Source of the DNA: Opitutia bacterium
GTDB taxonomy: Bacteria; Verrucomicrobiota; Verrucomicrobiia; Opitutales; Coraliomargaritaceae
Direction of reading: 5' to 3'
Assembly: GCA_002862945.1 (NCBI GenBank)
Contig: PKCJ01000060.1
Location: forward strand, 1 to 57,882
Length of the DNA: 57,882 nucleotides
A program made the position numbers and the translations under genes. Below the pieces are notes generated by a model, which made no database searches, was not told the DNA's origin, and saw only the letters and a list, made by a program, of their open reading frames with translations. This document shows positions 1-7,498 of the stretch, in pieces. Every line of letters starts with the position of its first letter. Within the stretch, counting starts at the first letter, position 1.

Positions 1-1
1 T

Positions 2-301
2 GAAATCGCGGCGCAGCTTTCTTTTTCGCTGGCATTTGTGGTGAGTCAAAAACTGCTTGCGCGTGAATCTGGTAATGGTCGCGTGCCAGTATTTGAAGTT
101 CTAAAGAACAACTTAGGCGTCGCCAACATTGTGCGCACTGGAAAGTTGCATCAAATTTATAGTAAGATGGAAACTAGCCAGGGCGAGGGTATGAACACGC
201 TCGAGCAACAGTTGATCGAGCTCGTTGGGTCAGGCGTGATCTCAAAGAAGGAAGCCATCGCTCGTGCCAACGATGCGAATATTGTCACGCGGTTGGATTA
301 G
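2..301 (+). CDS. PilT/PilU-type twitching motility ATPase, C-terminal part (5' end outside window)
   Basis: Only the last 99 residues are present, open at the left edge. The text reads as the C-terminal domain of a type IV pilus retraction ATPase: a [20 protein letters not shown] stretch, then an I-V-R-x-G-K-x-H-Q-I segment, a GMNTLEQQL helix, and a final '[12 protein letters not shown]' helix, the usual order at the end of PilT and PilU. The family are hexameric cytoplasmic ATPases that depolymerise pili. Walker motifs lie upstream of the window, so PilT versus PilU cannot be decided. argH begins 37 bases after the stop codon and may be co-transcribed. Confidence 0.85.
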   Translation, partial: EIAAQLSFSLAFVVSQKLLARESGNGRVPVFEVLKNNLGVANIVRTGKLHQIYSKMETSQGEGMNTLEQQLIELVGSGVISKKEAIARANDANIVTRLD

Positions 302-338
302 ATTTGCCAAAGCGGGCAGGGGAGAAAATTCTATTTAT

Positions 339-1736
339 ATGGCAGATGGTAAAAAACAAGCGACTTGGGGTGGACGGTTTTCCGAAGGTCCCGCTGAATT
401 GATGCTCCGCATTGGCGAGTCCGTCTCGTTTGATCAACGACTAGCGCCCTTCGATATTCAAAGCAGTCAGGCGCAGGCCGCTATGCTCGCCCATGTTGGT
501 ATTATTACTCTTGAAGAGCGCGATGCGATCCAAGCGGGTCTCGATGCGATCCTTGAACAAATCGAAGCGGGCGATTTCTCGTGGGATCCTGAACTCGAAG
601 ATGTTCATATGAACATTGAGCAAGCCCTTAAGCTGGAAGTGCCCGCAGCCGCAAAGCTTCACACCGCTCGTAGTCGTAACGACCAAGTGGCTACTGATAT
701 GCGTCTGTGGTTTAAATCCGCTTGTGACGAACTCGATCTTTCGCTTGCCAGGGTGATGGCCGCACTCGTCGATCTTGCAGATCAGACTAAAGAAGTAATC
801 ATCCCCGGATACACTCATTTACAACGTGCTCAACCTGTGCCTATGGCGCATCATTTACTCGCTTATGTGGAGATGTTTGCACGTGATCGCACGCTTATTG
901 CTGCGGTCAAGGAGCAGGCAAATGTCTGCCCGCTCGGTTCGGGCGCGATCGCTGGCACGACGCTGCCAATCGACCGTGATTTTGTGGCTAAAGAGCTTGG
1001 TTTCGTTGATCACGAGGGCAAGCCACAGCTCACGCAAAACAGCATGGATGCGGTCAGTGATCGCGATACTTGTATTCAATTTGCCTCTGCCTGCGCGGCT
1101 GTAGGGGTTCATCTCTCGCGACTATCGGAGGATTTCATTCTATGGAGTAGTGTGGAGTTTGGCTTCGTAAAACTGCCGGATGCTTTTACAACAGGCTCTA
1201 GCCTGATGCCGCAAAAGAAGAATCCTGATGCTTTTGAGCTGGTCCGTGGCAAGTCCGCGCGACTCGCAGGGAATTTGCAAATGCTACTTACCATAGTTAA
1301 GGGTCTTCCAATGACCTATAATCGCGACTTACAGGAGGATAAGCCGCCAGTCTTCGACAGTTTTGATCAGACGAAGCTGACCCTTGATTGTGTAGCTGCT
1401 TGTTTGCCAAAAGTTTCTGTAGATGTTAAACGTTGCGCTTCCGCTGTAGCCGACCCTGCACTGCTCGCCACGGACGTGGTCGACTATTTAGTGAAAAAGG
1501 CGATACCTTTTCGTGAAGCTCACCACGCTGTGGGTGCATTGGTTGCCTTATCCGAGCAGTTAGATCTTCCGCTCAACAAGTTGCCGTTTGAAGAAGTCTC
1601 TAGGATCCATGAAGCCCTCGGTGAAGACTGGGTGCAGGCTTTTGATTTAGAGAAAGCACTCGCCGCGCGCGACAAGCCCGGTATGCCCGGACCTAACCAA
1701 CTCGCTGCACGTATTGCGCACTGGCGTAGTGTTTAG
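339..1736 (+). CDS. argH: Argininosuccinate lyase
   Basis: Splits argininosuccinate into arginine and fumarate, the last step of arginine synthesis; a cytoplasmic homotetramer of the fumarase/aspartase superfamily. The superfamily signature [12 protein letters not shown] lies at about residues 286-297 and carries the catalytic loop serine; the [13 protein letters not shown] and [10 protein letters not shown] blocks are also intact. Starting at the ATG at 339 gives 465 residues beginning [14 protein letters not shown], the normal ArgH N-terminus; the frame is open further upstream but that stretch has no family similarity. A GGGGAG element lies about 14 bases before this ATG. No other arginine gene is adjacent. 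Confidence 0.96.
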   Translation: MADGKKQATWGGRFSEGPAELMLRIGESVSFDQRLAPFDIQSSQAQAAMLAHVGIITLEERDAIQAGLDAILEQIEAGDFSWDPELEDVHMNIEQALKLEVPAAAKLHTARSRNDQVATDMRLWFKSACDELDLSLARVMAALVDLADQTKEVIIPGYTHLQRAQPVPMAHHLLAYVEMFARDRTLIAAVKEQANVCPLGSGAIAGTTLPIDRDFVAKELGFVDHEGKPQLTQNSMDAVSDRDTCIQFASACAAVGVHLSRLSEDFILWSSVEFGFVKLPDAFTTGSSLMPQKKNPDAFELVRGKSARLAGNLQMLLTIVKGLPMTYNRDLQEDKPPVFDSFDQTKLTLDCVAACLPKVSVDVKRCASAVADPALLATDVVDYLVKKAIPFREAHHAVGALVALSEQLDLPLNKLPFEEVSRIHEALGEDWVQAFDLEKALAARDKPGMPGPNQLAARIAHWRSV

Positions 1737-1757
1737 GTGCGGGCTCTACTAGATGGA

Positions 1758-1792
1758 AAACAGGCGATAGTCAGTGTCCTTTCTGCCTGTTT
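1758..1792. terminator. Inverted repeat between convergent argH and DUF971 gene
   Basis: AAACAGGC at 1758-1765 is perfectly repeated inverted as GCCTGTTT at 1785-1792 with a 19-base loop. Short T-rich ends exist on both strands (TTT on plus, TTTTCC on minus). It sits in the 63-base gap between two converging genes, so a bidirectional terminator is the likely role, though the loop is long. Confidence 0.5.
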
Positions 1793-1799
1793 GGCCACG

Positions 1800-2102
1800 T
1801 TAAGGAAGGCGGGACTCTAACTCTTTCAAGAATTCCCAACTAAACAAGCCACTACCATGGCCATCGCTGAACACGGGGCGGATGGCGTAGTTACCCTGAA
1901 ACTCCCAACCTTTGATTGTGACGCCTATAAATTCCTTCGGGCCGTCACCACCATATTGATTACCAAATATGTCTTTCTCGCCTATGTTTTGCGCGCTTGG
2001 CGAATGCTTACGAAGAAAATCTGATGGGAAGTAGCTCTCGCTGCCGTCGTCCCAGACAATGGCCAGTTCGTTACCAATTAGCTGGATGTCCTTCGGCCTC
2101 AC
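1800..2102 (-). CDS. DUF971 domain protein (gamma-butyrobetaine hydroxylase N-terminal-like)
   Basis: A 100-residue protein consisting of one DUF971 domain, the small fold found at the N-terminus of eukaryotic gamma-butyrobetaine hydroxylase and as a stand-alone protein in many bacteria. Visible hallmarks are the opening 'P.DI.L.G..L.I.WDDG' strand pattern, a Y-F-P-x-x-F-L-R segment, and a closing G-H-G-S-G-L-F-S-W-E-F-L block. Some bacterial relatives are linked to Fe-S cluster carrier proteins, but nothing here shows that. It overlaps the end of metF by four bases (ATGA type), so the two are probably translationally coupled. Its cellular role is not established from this sequence. Confidence 0.85.
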   Translation of the reverse strand: MRPKDIQLIGNELAIVWDDGSESYFPSDFLRKHSPSAQNIGEKDIFGNQYGGDGPKEFIGVTIKGWEFQGNYAIRPVFSDGHGSGLFSWEFLKELESRLP

Positions 2103-2992
2103 GCTTTGTAAAAACCTGCCCCTCTGAGTTTTTCCATTATTTTAACCGCGGGACCTTCACGATTAAGAATGTATAAGTGAATGCCAGGCGCGCCGCGCTC
2201 GAGCAGTTCGCGAGCTTGGTGATAGACCCAATCAATGCCCACTGCTTCGACTGCGGCGGCATCATCGCCCGCGGCAAGTAGTCGCTGATTCAGTTCGGCA
2301 GGAATGGAAGCACGGCACATGGCGCAGAATCGAAGTATTTGCTCTCGGGAGGTCACGCACATGAGTCCAGGGAGCACGGGCACCTCAATTTTTGCTTGGC
2401 TTGTGCGATTAACAAACTCGAAGTATTTGGCGTTATCGAAAAATAACTGTGTCGTTATGAAGTGCCCGCCCGCATCGACTTTGCGTTTCAAATTTAGCAA
2501 GTCGATGTCAGGGGAGGACGCTTCGGGGTGCATTTCCGGGTAGCCCGCCACACCTATGGTGCATTCAGGGAAGATTTCGTGGATCAAGCCGACGAGTTCA
2601 TTTGCATGATGCAGACCATCTGGGTGCGCTTGAAAGTCTGTTTCACCTTCTGGTGGGTCACCGCGCAGAGCCATTATTTGGCCAAGCCCAGCTTCGCGAA
2701 ATTCAGCAATGATACCACGCAACTCTTCTCGCGAATGTCCTACGCATGTCAGGTGGGGCATAACGGCGTAGCCATAGTCTTCGCTCAAATGACGCGCATA
2801 TTTCAGCGTTCGACTGCGTGTGCTGCCGCCTGCTCCATAGGTGATCGAAGCAAAATCAGGCGAGTAAACCTTTAGGGCTTGAGCAGTGCGCAGTAGTTGT
2901 TCCGCCGAAGTGTCAGATTTCGGTGGAAAGAACTCTATCGAGAAGAGCGCTTTACCTGACTGTAGGCGGGTTTTGAGGGAGACAGCTTTCAT
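2099..2992 (-). CDS. metF: Methylenetetrahydrofolate reductase
   Basis: Reduces 5,10-methylene-THF to 5-methyl-THF, the methyl donor for methionine synthesis; FAD-dependent, cytoplasmic TIM barrel. At 297 residues it matches E. coli MetF. Family features are the N-terminal FSIEFFPPKSD strand carrying the catalytic glutamate, the ITYGAGGSTR segment, HLTCVGHSREEL, MALRGDPPEG, and GVAGYPEMHPEA. It is the first gene of a two-gene unit with the DUF971 gene, whose start overlaps its stop. A sigma70-like promoter is visible upstream (separate entry). I looked for a SAM or SAH riboswitch in the leader and could not identify one. Confidence 0.95.
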   Translation of the reverse strand: MKAVSLKTRLQSGKALFSIEFFPPKSDTSAEQLLRTAQALKVYSPDFASITYGAGGSTRSRTLKYARHLSEDYGYAVMPHLTCVGHSREELRGIIAEFREAGLGQIMALRGDPPEGETDFQAHPDGLHHANELVGLIHEIFPECTIGVAGYPEMHPEASSPDIDLLNLKRKVDAGGHFITTQLFFDNAKYFEFVNRTSQAKIEVPVLPGLMCVTSREQILRFCAMCRASIPAELNQRLLAAGDDAAAVEAVGIDWVYHQARELLERGAPGIHLYILNREGPAVKIMEKLRGAGFYKA

Positions 2993-3045
2993 TAACGTAT
3001 CAATTTATAATGATATGATGATATATTAAGTTAATTAGTCACCTG

Positions 3046-3074
3046 AATTTAGATGCTTCTTTGCCAGAGGTCAA
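3046..3074 (-). promoter_or_regulatory. Candidate sigma70 promoter for metF
   Basis: On the minus strand TTGACC (forward 3069-3074) and TAAATT (forward 3046-3051) are separated by exactly 17 bases, giving a start site near 3038 and a leader of about 45 bases before the metF ATG. Read from consensus similarity only. Together with the mraZ promoter it accounts for the 305-base gap at 2993-3297; the middle of that gap is AT-rich with no recognisable gene. Confidence 0.45.
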
Positions 3075-3243
3075 TCTATCGGGCGATCCTACAACAAAAA
3101 TTCACGAGGGGCAAAGTAGTGGGCTGCCCAAATTAATATTAAAATTAATTCAAGATGTGAATATACCCGTCAAGTATCTCTAGGGAAGTTACTTAACTCA
3201 CTTATTAACAGAATTTTTTACTAAAAAACTGCTAGAAAGTAGC

Positions 3244-3272
3244 TTGACTTGTGGAATAAAATGGAGTGATAT
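3244..3272 (+). promoter_or_regulatory. Candidate promoter of mraZ and the dcw cluster
   Basis: TTGACT at 3244-3249 and TGATAT at 3267-3272 with a 17-base spacer, predicting transcription from about 3279 and a very short leader of about 19 bases before the mraZ ATG at 3298. The promoter is interleaved with the periodic TGG array of the next entry, as expected for an autoregulated mraZ promoter. Confidence 0.55.
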
Positions 3273-3294
3273 GGTTTGAAATGGTGAATAAGGG
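3252..3294 (+). promoter_or_regulatory. Periodic TGG array, probable MraZ operator boxes
   Basis: TGG triplets occur at 3252, 3262, 3272 and 3282, exactly 10 bases apart, with a further GGG at 3292. MraZ proteins are known to bind several short TGGGN-type repeats spaced by 5 bases (one per helical turn) in front of their own gene. The position directly upstream of mraZ and overlapping a -35/-10 pair fits negative autoregulation of the dcw cluster. The third base onward of each box is degenerate here (TGGAA, TGGAG, TGGTT, TGGTG), which is the main reservation. Confidence 0.6.
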
Positions 3295-3297
3295 ATA

Positions 3298-3759
3298 ATG
3301 AGCGCATCCAATACAGGGAAATATTTTGGAGAATATCGTCACAGTATGGATGATAAAAGGCGCCTCACTATCCCCTCCCAGTGGCGTCCTCAGCTTGAGT
3401 CCAAGGATAACAATTTCCTCGCCCTTCCTAGTCTGACCGAAAAGTCCGTCTCCGTTTATCCTCCCATGATGATCGAGCAACTCTACGAGCGCTTTTCCGA
3501 GATTAGTATGGGGGATCAGAATGGTCAGCGTGCGATACGCCGTATCATGTCGATGGCGCACAATTTCTCGTGCGACAAGCAGGGGCGTATTAATTTGAAT
3601 GAGAAGCTCATCAATCACGCCGACTTGCAAAAGTCGCTCGTTCTGCTTGGAGAGGCTTCAAAATTCATGATCTACGACGAAGTCTTCTACGATCAACTCA
3701 TGGCAGATGACGAGAACACAGAAGACTTGGCCGACATCGCTAAGGACTTCGGCTTTTAA
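3298..3759 (+). CDS. mraZ: Transcriptional regulator MraZ
   Basis: DNA-binding repressor of the division and cell-wall cluster, built of two AbrB-like swapped-hairpin halves forming a ring. Both conserved D-x-x-x-R motifs are visible: D-D-K-R-R near residue 18-22 in a GEYRHSMDDKRRLTIP context and D-K-Q-G-R in the second half. The length of 153 residues is normal. The ATG at 3298 places the GEY motif about ten residues in; the few extra residues before it are tolerated in the family. It is the first gene of the cluster and is preceded by a periodic TGG array that is probably its own operator. Confidence 0.93.
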   Translation: MSASNTGKYFGEYRHSMDDKRRLTIPSQWRPQLESKDNNFLALPSLTEKSVSVYPPMMIEQLYERFSEISMGDQNGQRAIRRIMSMAHNFSCDKQGRINLNEKLINHADLQKSLVLLGEASKFMIYDEVFYDQLMADDENTEDLADIAKDFGF

Positions 3760-3784
3760 ATAGGCCATTAATTACAAATAGAAT

Positions 3785-4018
3785 ATGAGAAACGTCTTCG
3801 AAACCATCGCCCTAGAAAACTTCCGTAACTCTGGTTACATCTCTCATCCCCGCCGTGAACGTCGTAGCTCTTGGACCTTCAGCCCTACACCGCGCGCGCC
3901 TTCCCATTCGACCAACGCTGTCCGCGATGCGATCCAGCGACGCGAGCGAGCCAATCTTAAAACTCAAAGCAAACCTTCCCTTTTTCAAAACTGCATCAAT
4001 GTCTTACTCCATCGATGA
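3785..4018 (+). CDS. Small basic hypothetical protein between mraZ and rsmH
   Basis: A 77-residue open frame starts 26 bases after mraZ and ends inside or just before the rsmH start. It is strongly basic (many Arg, PRRERRSSW near residue 23) with no membrane segment, no cysteine motif and no family I recognise. Support is contextual: without it the tightly packed cluster would hold an unexplained gap of about 240 bases, and its A-rich leader resembles those of neighbouring genes. Its stop overlaps the longer rsmH start by 20 bases or precedes the shorter by 7, suggesting coupling. It could also be a non-translated leader. Confidence 0.4.
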   Translation: MRNVFETIALENFRNSGYISHPRRERRSSWTFSPTPRAPSHSTNAVRDAIQRRERANLKTQSKPSLFQNCINVLLHR

Positions 4019-4958
4019 TACTTTAATGCCCACTACTCCTAGTGGTCACGTTCCCGTCTTGCTTCGTGAGACCGTGGAACTGTTTGCTCCGAGCAAGGGC
4101 GTTAGACTTTTAGATGGGACTTTTGGAGGAGGCGGACATACGCGCGCATTTTTAGAGGCGGCTGAAAATGTTACTGTCGTTGCTCTGGATCGTGATCCTG
4201 CTGCCTTACCTCGCGCTGAAGCTCTCAAAGCAGAGTTCGGTGACCGCTTTCGCCTGCATCATATCAACTTTGGCGACCTTGCCGATCTAGATGAGCGTGG
4301 CTTTCATGGCATCTTATTTGATTTCGGTCTTTCTTCCTTCCAGCTAGATGCCGAGGAGCGTGGGTTTTCTTTTCGCTACGATGCACCTGTCGATATGAGG
4401 ATGAATCCAGAAGAGGGGATCAGCGCTGCAGAATTTTTGGAGACGGCGGAGGAGTCATCGCTCGTTCGCGCGGTGCGGAACTACGGTGAAGAACCACGCG
4501 TGCGCCGGGTGGTCAAAGCTATCATGGATGCCAGAGGTACTGGTGCCTTGCAACGCACACAGTCGTTGGCCGCACTAATCTGCGAGGCAGTTGGTCCCAC
4601 ACCACGTGGTCGCAAAGCCGTGCACCCCGCGACCCGTACTTTTCAAGGAATAAGAGTTGAGGTAAATGATGAGTTGAGTGCGATCGAGCGTGGCCTTCCA
4701 GCTGCGTTCGATCGCCTTTTGCCCGATGGCATACTTGCCGCGATTAGTTTCCATTCACTCGAAGACCGTATCGTTAAGCGCTTTTGTCGTAAGATGGCTG
4801 GCCGCCCAGAGCACTCTCACGATAGCCGCACGCAAGACGATCGCGAAGTTCGCGCAAACATGGTCTCCACCCGCCCGATCAGCCCTAGCGAATCTGAAAT
4901 ACAATCTAACCCCCGCAGCCGTAGCGCGCGCCTACGCGCCATCCGTAAAATTTCCTAA
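3999..4958 (+). CDS. rsmH: 16S rRNA (cytosine(1402)-N(4))-methyltransferase RsmH
   Basis: Methylates N4 of C1402 in the ribosomal P site of 16S rRNA using S-adenosylmethionine. The family SAM-binding motif DGTFGGGGHTRAFLE follows the HVPVLLRETV N-terminus, and the closing blocks HPATRTFQGIRVEVNDEL and ISFHSLEDRIVKRF are intact. The frame is open back to 3855, but similarity begins only at the GHVPVLL segment, so the true start is 3999 (319 residues) or 4026 (310 residues); the latter lies 7 bases after the preceding small ORF. Position after mraZ is the classic one. Confidence 0.94.
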   Translation: MSYSIDDTLMPTTPSGHVPVLLRETVELFAPSKGVRLLDGTFGGGGHTRAFLEAAENVTVVALDRDPAALPRAEALKAEFGDRFRLHHINFGDLADLDERGFHGILFDFGLSSFQLDAEERGFSFRYDAPVDMRMNPEEGISAAEFLETAEESSLVRAVRNYGEEPRVRRVVKAIMDARGTGALQRTQSLAALICEAVGPTPRGRKAVHPATRTFQGIRVEVNDELSAIERGLPAAFDRLLPDGILAAISFHSLEDRIVKRFCRKMAGRPEHSHDSRTQDDREVRANMVSTRPISPSESEIQSNPRSRSARLRAIRKIS

Positions 4959-4970
4959 GCAAACCTTATT

Positions 4971-5348
4971 ATGTTACAAATATCTTACAGAGCACGCAAA
5001 CATATCATCTCACTGATTCTCGTAATGGTTACGGTTATTGTTGGCAGTGCTTTTGCCATTGTCTGGATGCAGCAGCAGATCTCGCGAACCGCCCGAAGTA
5101 GCAAGCATTTCGAATCTCAACTCGCTGAGACCTCCCGCAAACTCCGCTTCCTCGACGAGCGTATTGCAGGCTATCATCAACCAGTTGTTTTGCAGGGTAA
5201 GGTGGCGGGGATCCTTCGTCCATCAGTCGAGGATCAAGTCGTCTTTGTCGAAGAGCGTCAGCTTGCTACTGGTCGCGCCTATGCAGTTTCGCAGCCCTAC
5301 GAAGTTTCTATGGATCTCGCTCTGCTTGATCTTGATAGGCCTCGTTAA
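4971..5348 (+). CDS. ftsL: FtsL-like bitopic cell division protein
   Basis: A 125-residue protein with a basic N-terminus, a single membrane helix at about residues 13-32, and a following helical stretch with coiled-coil character (about 33-70). This topology, the size, and the position between rsmH and the division PBP gene are those of FtsL, which joins FtsB and FtsQ to activate FtsWI septal synthesis. Sequence conservation in FtsL is too low to prove it by reading, so the name rests on architecture and synteny. The C-terminal half (about 70-125) has no recognised motif. Confidence 0.7.
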   Translation: MLQISYRARKHIISLILVMVTVIVGSAFAIVWMQQQISRTARSSKHFESQLAETSRKLRFLDERIAGYHQPVVLQGKVAGILRPSVEDQVVFVEERQLATGRAYAVSQPYEVSMDLALLDLDRPR

Positions 5349-5375
5349 GAAAATTTTCACCTCAACGAACAAACT

Positions 5376-5588
5376 ATGCAAGTTACCTCAAATTATTACC
5401 GTTGCCGCGCACAACGCGCTGAATTCGCAGAGCCACTCTCACTACACGTTGAGAGTGAGAGCTCCTCGTCCGTTGAGCGCACATCCTCCTCTAACTCCAA
5501 GCAGTCTACACCGCTCCGTCCGTCACGTCAGACGCTACGCGGCCTAGCAAATATTTTCAAAACCCAGAATCAAAACCGTGTCGCTTAG
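5376..5588 (+). CDS. Small Ser-rich hypothetical protein between ftsL and the PBP gene
   Basis: A 70-residue frame lies 27 bases after ftsL and 10 bases before the PBP gene, filling the gap neatly. The middle (about residues 24-50) is a low-complexity Ser/Thr/Glu run and the C-terminus is basic (RPSRQTLRGLANIF). There is no signal peptide or membrane helix and no family I recognise. Collinearity and tight spacing argue that it is translated; low complexity argues for caution. It is the second unexplained small ORF inside this dcw cluster. Confidence 0.45.
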   Translation: MQVTSNYYRCRAQRAEFAEPLSLHVESESSSSVERTSSSNSKQSTPLRPSRQTLRGLANIFKTQNQNRVA

Positions 5589-5598
5589 CTAATAACTA

Positions 5599-7413
5599 AT
5601 GAGTAAAGCTTTCGTATCCAGTGGGCGTTCTTCACTTATATCACTAGCGGTCGCTTGTGCCTTCTGCGTCTTACTGGGGCGCTTATTCTACCTTCACGTT
5701 TGGAATCAAGTAGAGCTGCTCGAACACGTCGAAGGTAACCGTAAAATGGTCAATGTCGTTGAAGCGCGTCGTGGCAACATCGTCGACACTCGTGGTAACC
5801 TACTTGCGACCACGCGTTCCACTTACAATATAGGCGTTGATCCACATGCTTTTAGCGAAAGCGACCGCGAAAAATTGGTAGACCTCGCACGAATCCTTGG
5901 TAAACCGCTGCCAGAACTTGAGGCGAAGATTGACCGCAAGACGCGCAAAGTATCGAATGAAACAAAGCAAGTTCGCCTCGTCCGTTGGGCAGTGCTTGCT
6001 AAAGATGCAGACGAGGGCACACATGATGCGGTCAAAGCACTGGGGATGCGTGCTGTTTACGGTAACCAAAGTCACGCCCGCTCATATCCAGCCGCTCAGC
6101 TCGCTGCACACGTTCTTGGCTATGTGAATAAGGAAGAAACACCTGTAACGGGAATCGAGCGCTTCTTTGATTATTATCTGCGTGGCCAAGACGGCTGGCG
6201 CGAAACCGAGCGCGATGGTAAGCGCCACGAACTCGCGCAGTTCCGCGAGCGCGAAGTAGAGCCATCAGACGGTCTCAATGTAGAGCTCAGTATCGATTTA
6301 ATGATACAGCACATTGTTGAAGCGGAGATCGCACGAGTCGCTGAGGAGTTTAGTCCGAAGGGCATCAGTATCATCGTCAGCCAACCGGCCACAGGCGCAG
6401 TATTGGCGATGGCCAACTATCCAACTTATGATCCCAACGAATTTTATAACACAAAGAAATATCCGATTGCCAATCAGCGTAACCGTGCGCTAACCGATGT
6501 ATTCGAGCCAGGCTCCACTTTCAAAATCGTGCCCGCAGCCGCAGCGCTCAATGAGGGCATCGTCCATCCTGGCGATATGTTTCAGACAGGTGTGCCGCAG
6601 GTCAGCTATAAAGGCCGCACACTGAAGTTACCTTCCGACCACCATACCTACGAGAGTCTTTCCATGCACGATATTGTGGTCAAGTCGAGCAACCGTGGTG
6701 CCGCGCACCTTGGTCTTATACTAGGTGATCAACGCCTGCATGATTACTCAGCAGCCTTCGGTTTTGGGGAAAAGACGGGCTGCGATATTGGAGGCGAAAT
6801 CACTGGCACGCTTCACGCTATCCGTAATTGGGATGGCTTGACCATCACACGTCTTCCTATGGGGCATGCGATCAGCGCTACGCCCATGCAAGTGCACACT
6901 GCCATGTCAGTAATCGCAAACGGTGGCGTGCTCATGGAGCCCATGCTAGTTAATCGAGTCTTTGATTCTAATGGTCAAAATGTGGTTCGCTTTCAACCCA
7001 AAGCTAAACGCCGCGTAGTCTCAACTCAAGTCGCCCAAACCGTTGCTAATATGCTCGCTGATGTCGTAGGGGAGCATGGCACTGCTCGCCGCGCCGCGAT
7101 CAATAATTATGATATCGCAGGTAAGACCGGCACCACGCAGAAAATTGTCAATGGGCGTTATTCCAAGCAACACCATGTTGCTTCCTTTAGTGGCTTCTTT
7201 CCAGCCGACAAACCATCACTAGTCATCACGGTCGTCGTCGACGAGCCGCAGTCTCGAGGCGTTGCTTACGGAGGCTCTTTCGCTGCGCCTGTCTTTCGCA
7301 ATATTGCGGAAGCCTGCATTGCGTATTTGGGTATACGACCTGCGCGCTCAGACGCCTCATTAGTAAACTTAGAACCTTCAATTTATGATCGGTCTAGCAG
7401 AATTTCAAATTAG
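5599..7413 (+). CDS. ftsI: Class B penicillin-binding protein, division transpeptidase (FtsI/PBP3-like)
   Basis: Cross-links septal peptidoglycan in the periplasm. Of 604 residues, the first ~30 hold the membrane anchor; a class B N-terminal domain follows, opened by a RRGNIVDTRGNLLATT block. The transpeptidase signatures are all present: S306-x-x-K309 in EPGSTFKI, S363-x-N365 in KSSNRG, and K509-T-G511 in AGKTGTTQK. Gene order after ftsL and before murE identifies it as the division enzyme rather than the elongation PBP2. Its end may overlap an extended murE frame by 29 bases, though murE more likely starts later. Confidence 0.93.
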   Translation: MSKAFVSSGRSSLISLAVACAFCVLLGRLFYLHVWNQVELLEHVEGNRKMVNVVEARRGNIVDTRGNLLATTRSTYNIGVDPHAFSESDREKLVDLARILGKPLPELEAKIDRKTRKVSNETKQVRLVRWAVLAKDADEGTHDAVKALGMRAVYGNQSHARSYPAAQLAAHVLGYVNKEETPVTGIERFFDYYLRGQDGWRETERDGKRHELAQFREREVEPSDGLNVELSIDLMIQHIVEAEIARVAEEFSPKGISIIVSQPATGAVLAMANYPTYDPNEFYNTKKYPIANQRNRALTDVFEPGSTFKIVPAAAALNEGIVHPGDMFQTGVPQVSYKGRTLKLPSDHHTYESLSMHDIVVKSSNRGAAHLGLILGDQRLHDYSAAFGFGEKTGCDIGGEITGTLHAIRNWDGLTITRLPMGHAISATPMQVHTAMSVIANGGVLMEPMLVNRVFDSNGQNVVRFQPKAKRRVVSTQVAQTVANMLADVVGEHGTARRAAINNYDIAGKTGTTQKIVNGRYSKQHHVASFSGFFPADKPSLVITVVVDEPQSRGVAYGGSFAAPVFRNIAEACIAYLGIRPARSDASLVNLEPSIYDRSSRISN

Positions 7414-7498
7414 CACCTTACTCTCAGCTACCAGTTCACGCCAATCTTACTCCCGCCGACTTGAACAAACCGCGTTCAGCGATCAAAAAAGATCACCT

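Noticed and set aside
2993-3100. Possible SAM or SAH riboswitch in the metF leader
   Set aside because: Only a simple sigma70-like promoter and an AT-rich leader are visible; no conserved pseudoknot or helix set could be drawn.
3855-3998. N-terminal extension of RsmH back to 3855
   Set aside because: The extra 48 residues have no family similarity and overlap the alternative small ORF; starts at 3999 or 4026 fit known RsmH lengths.
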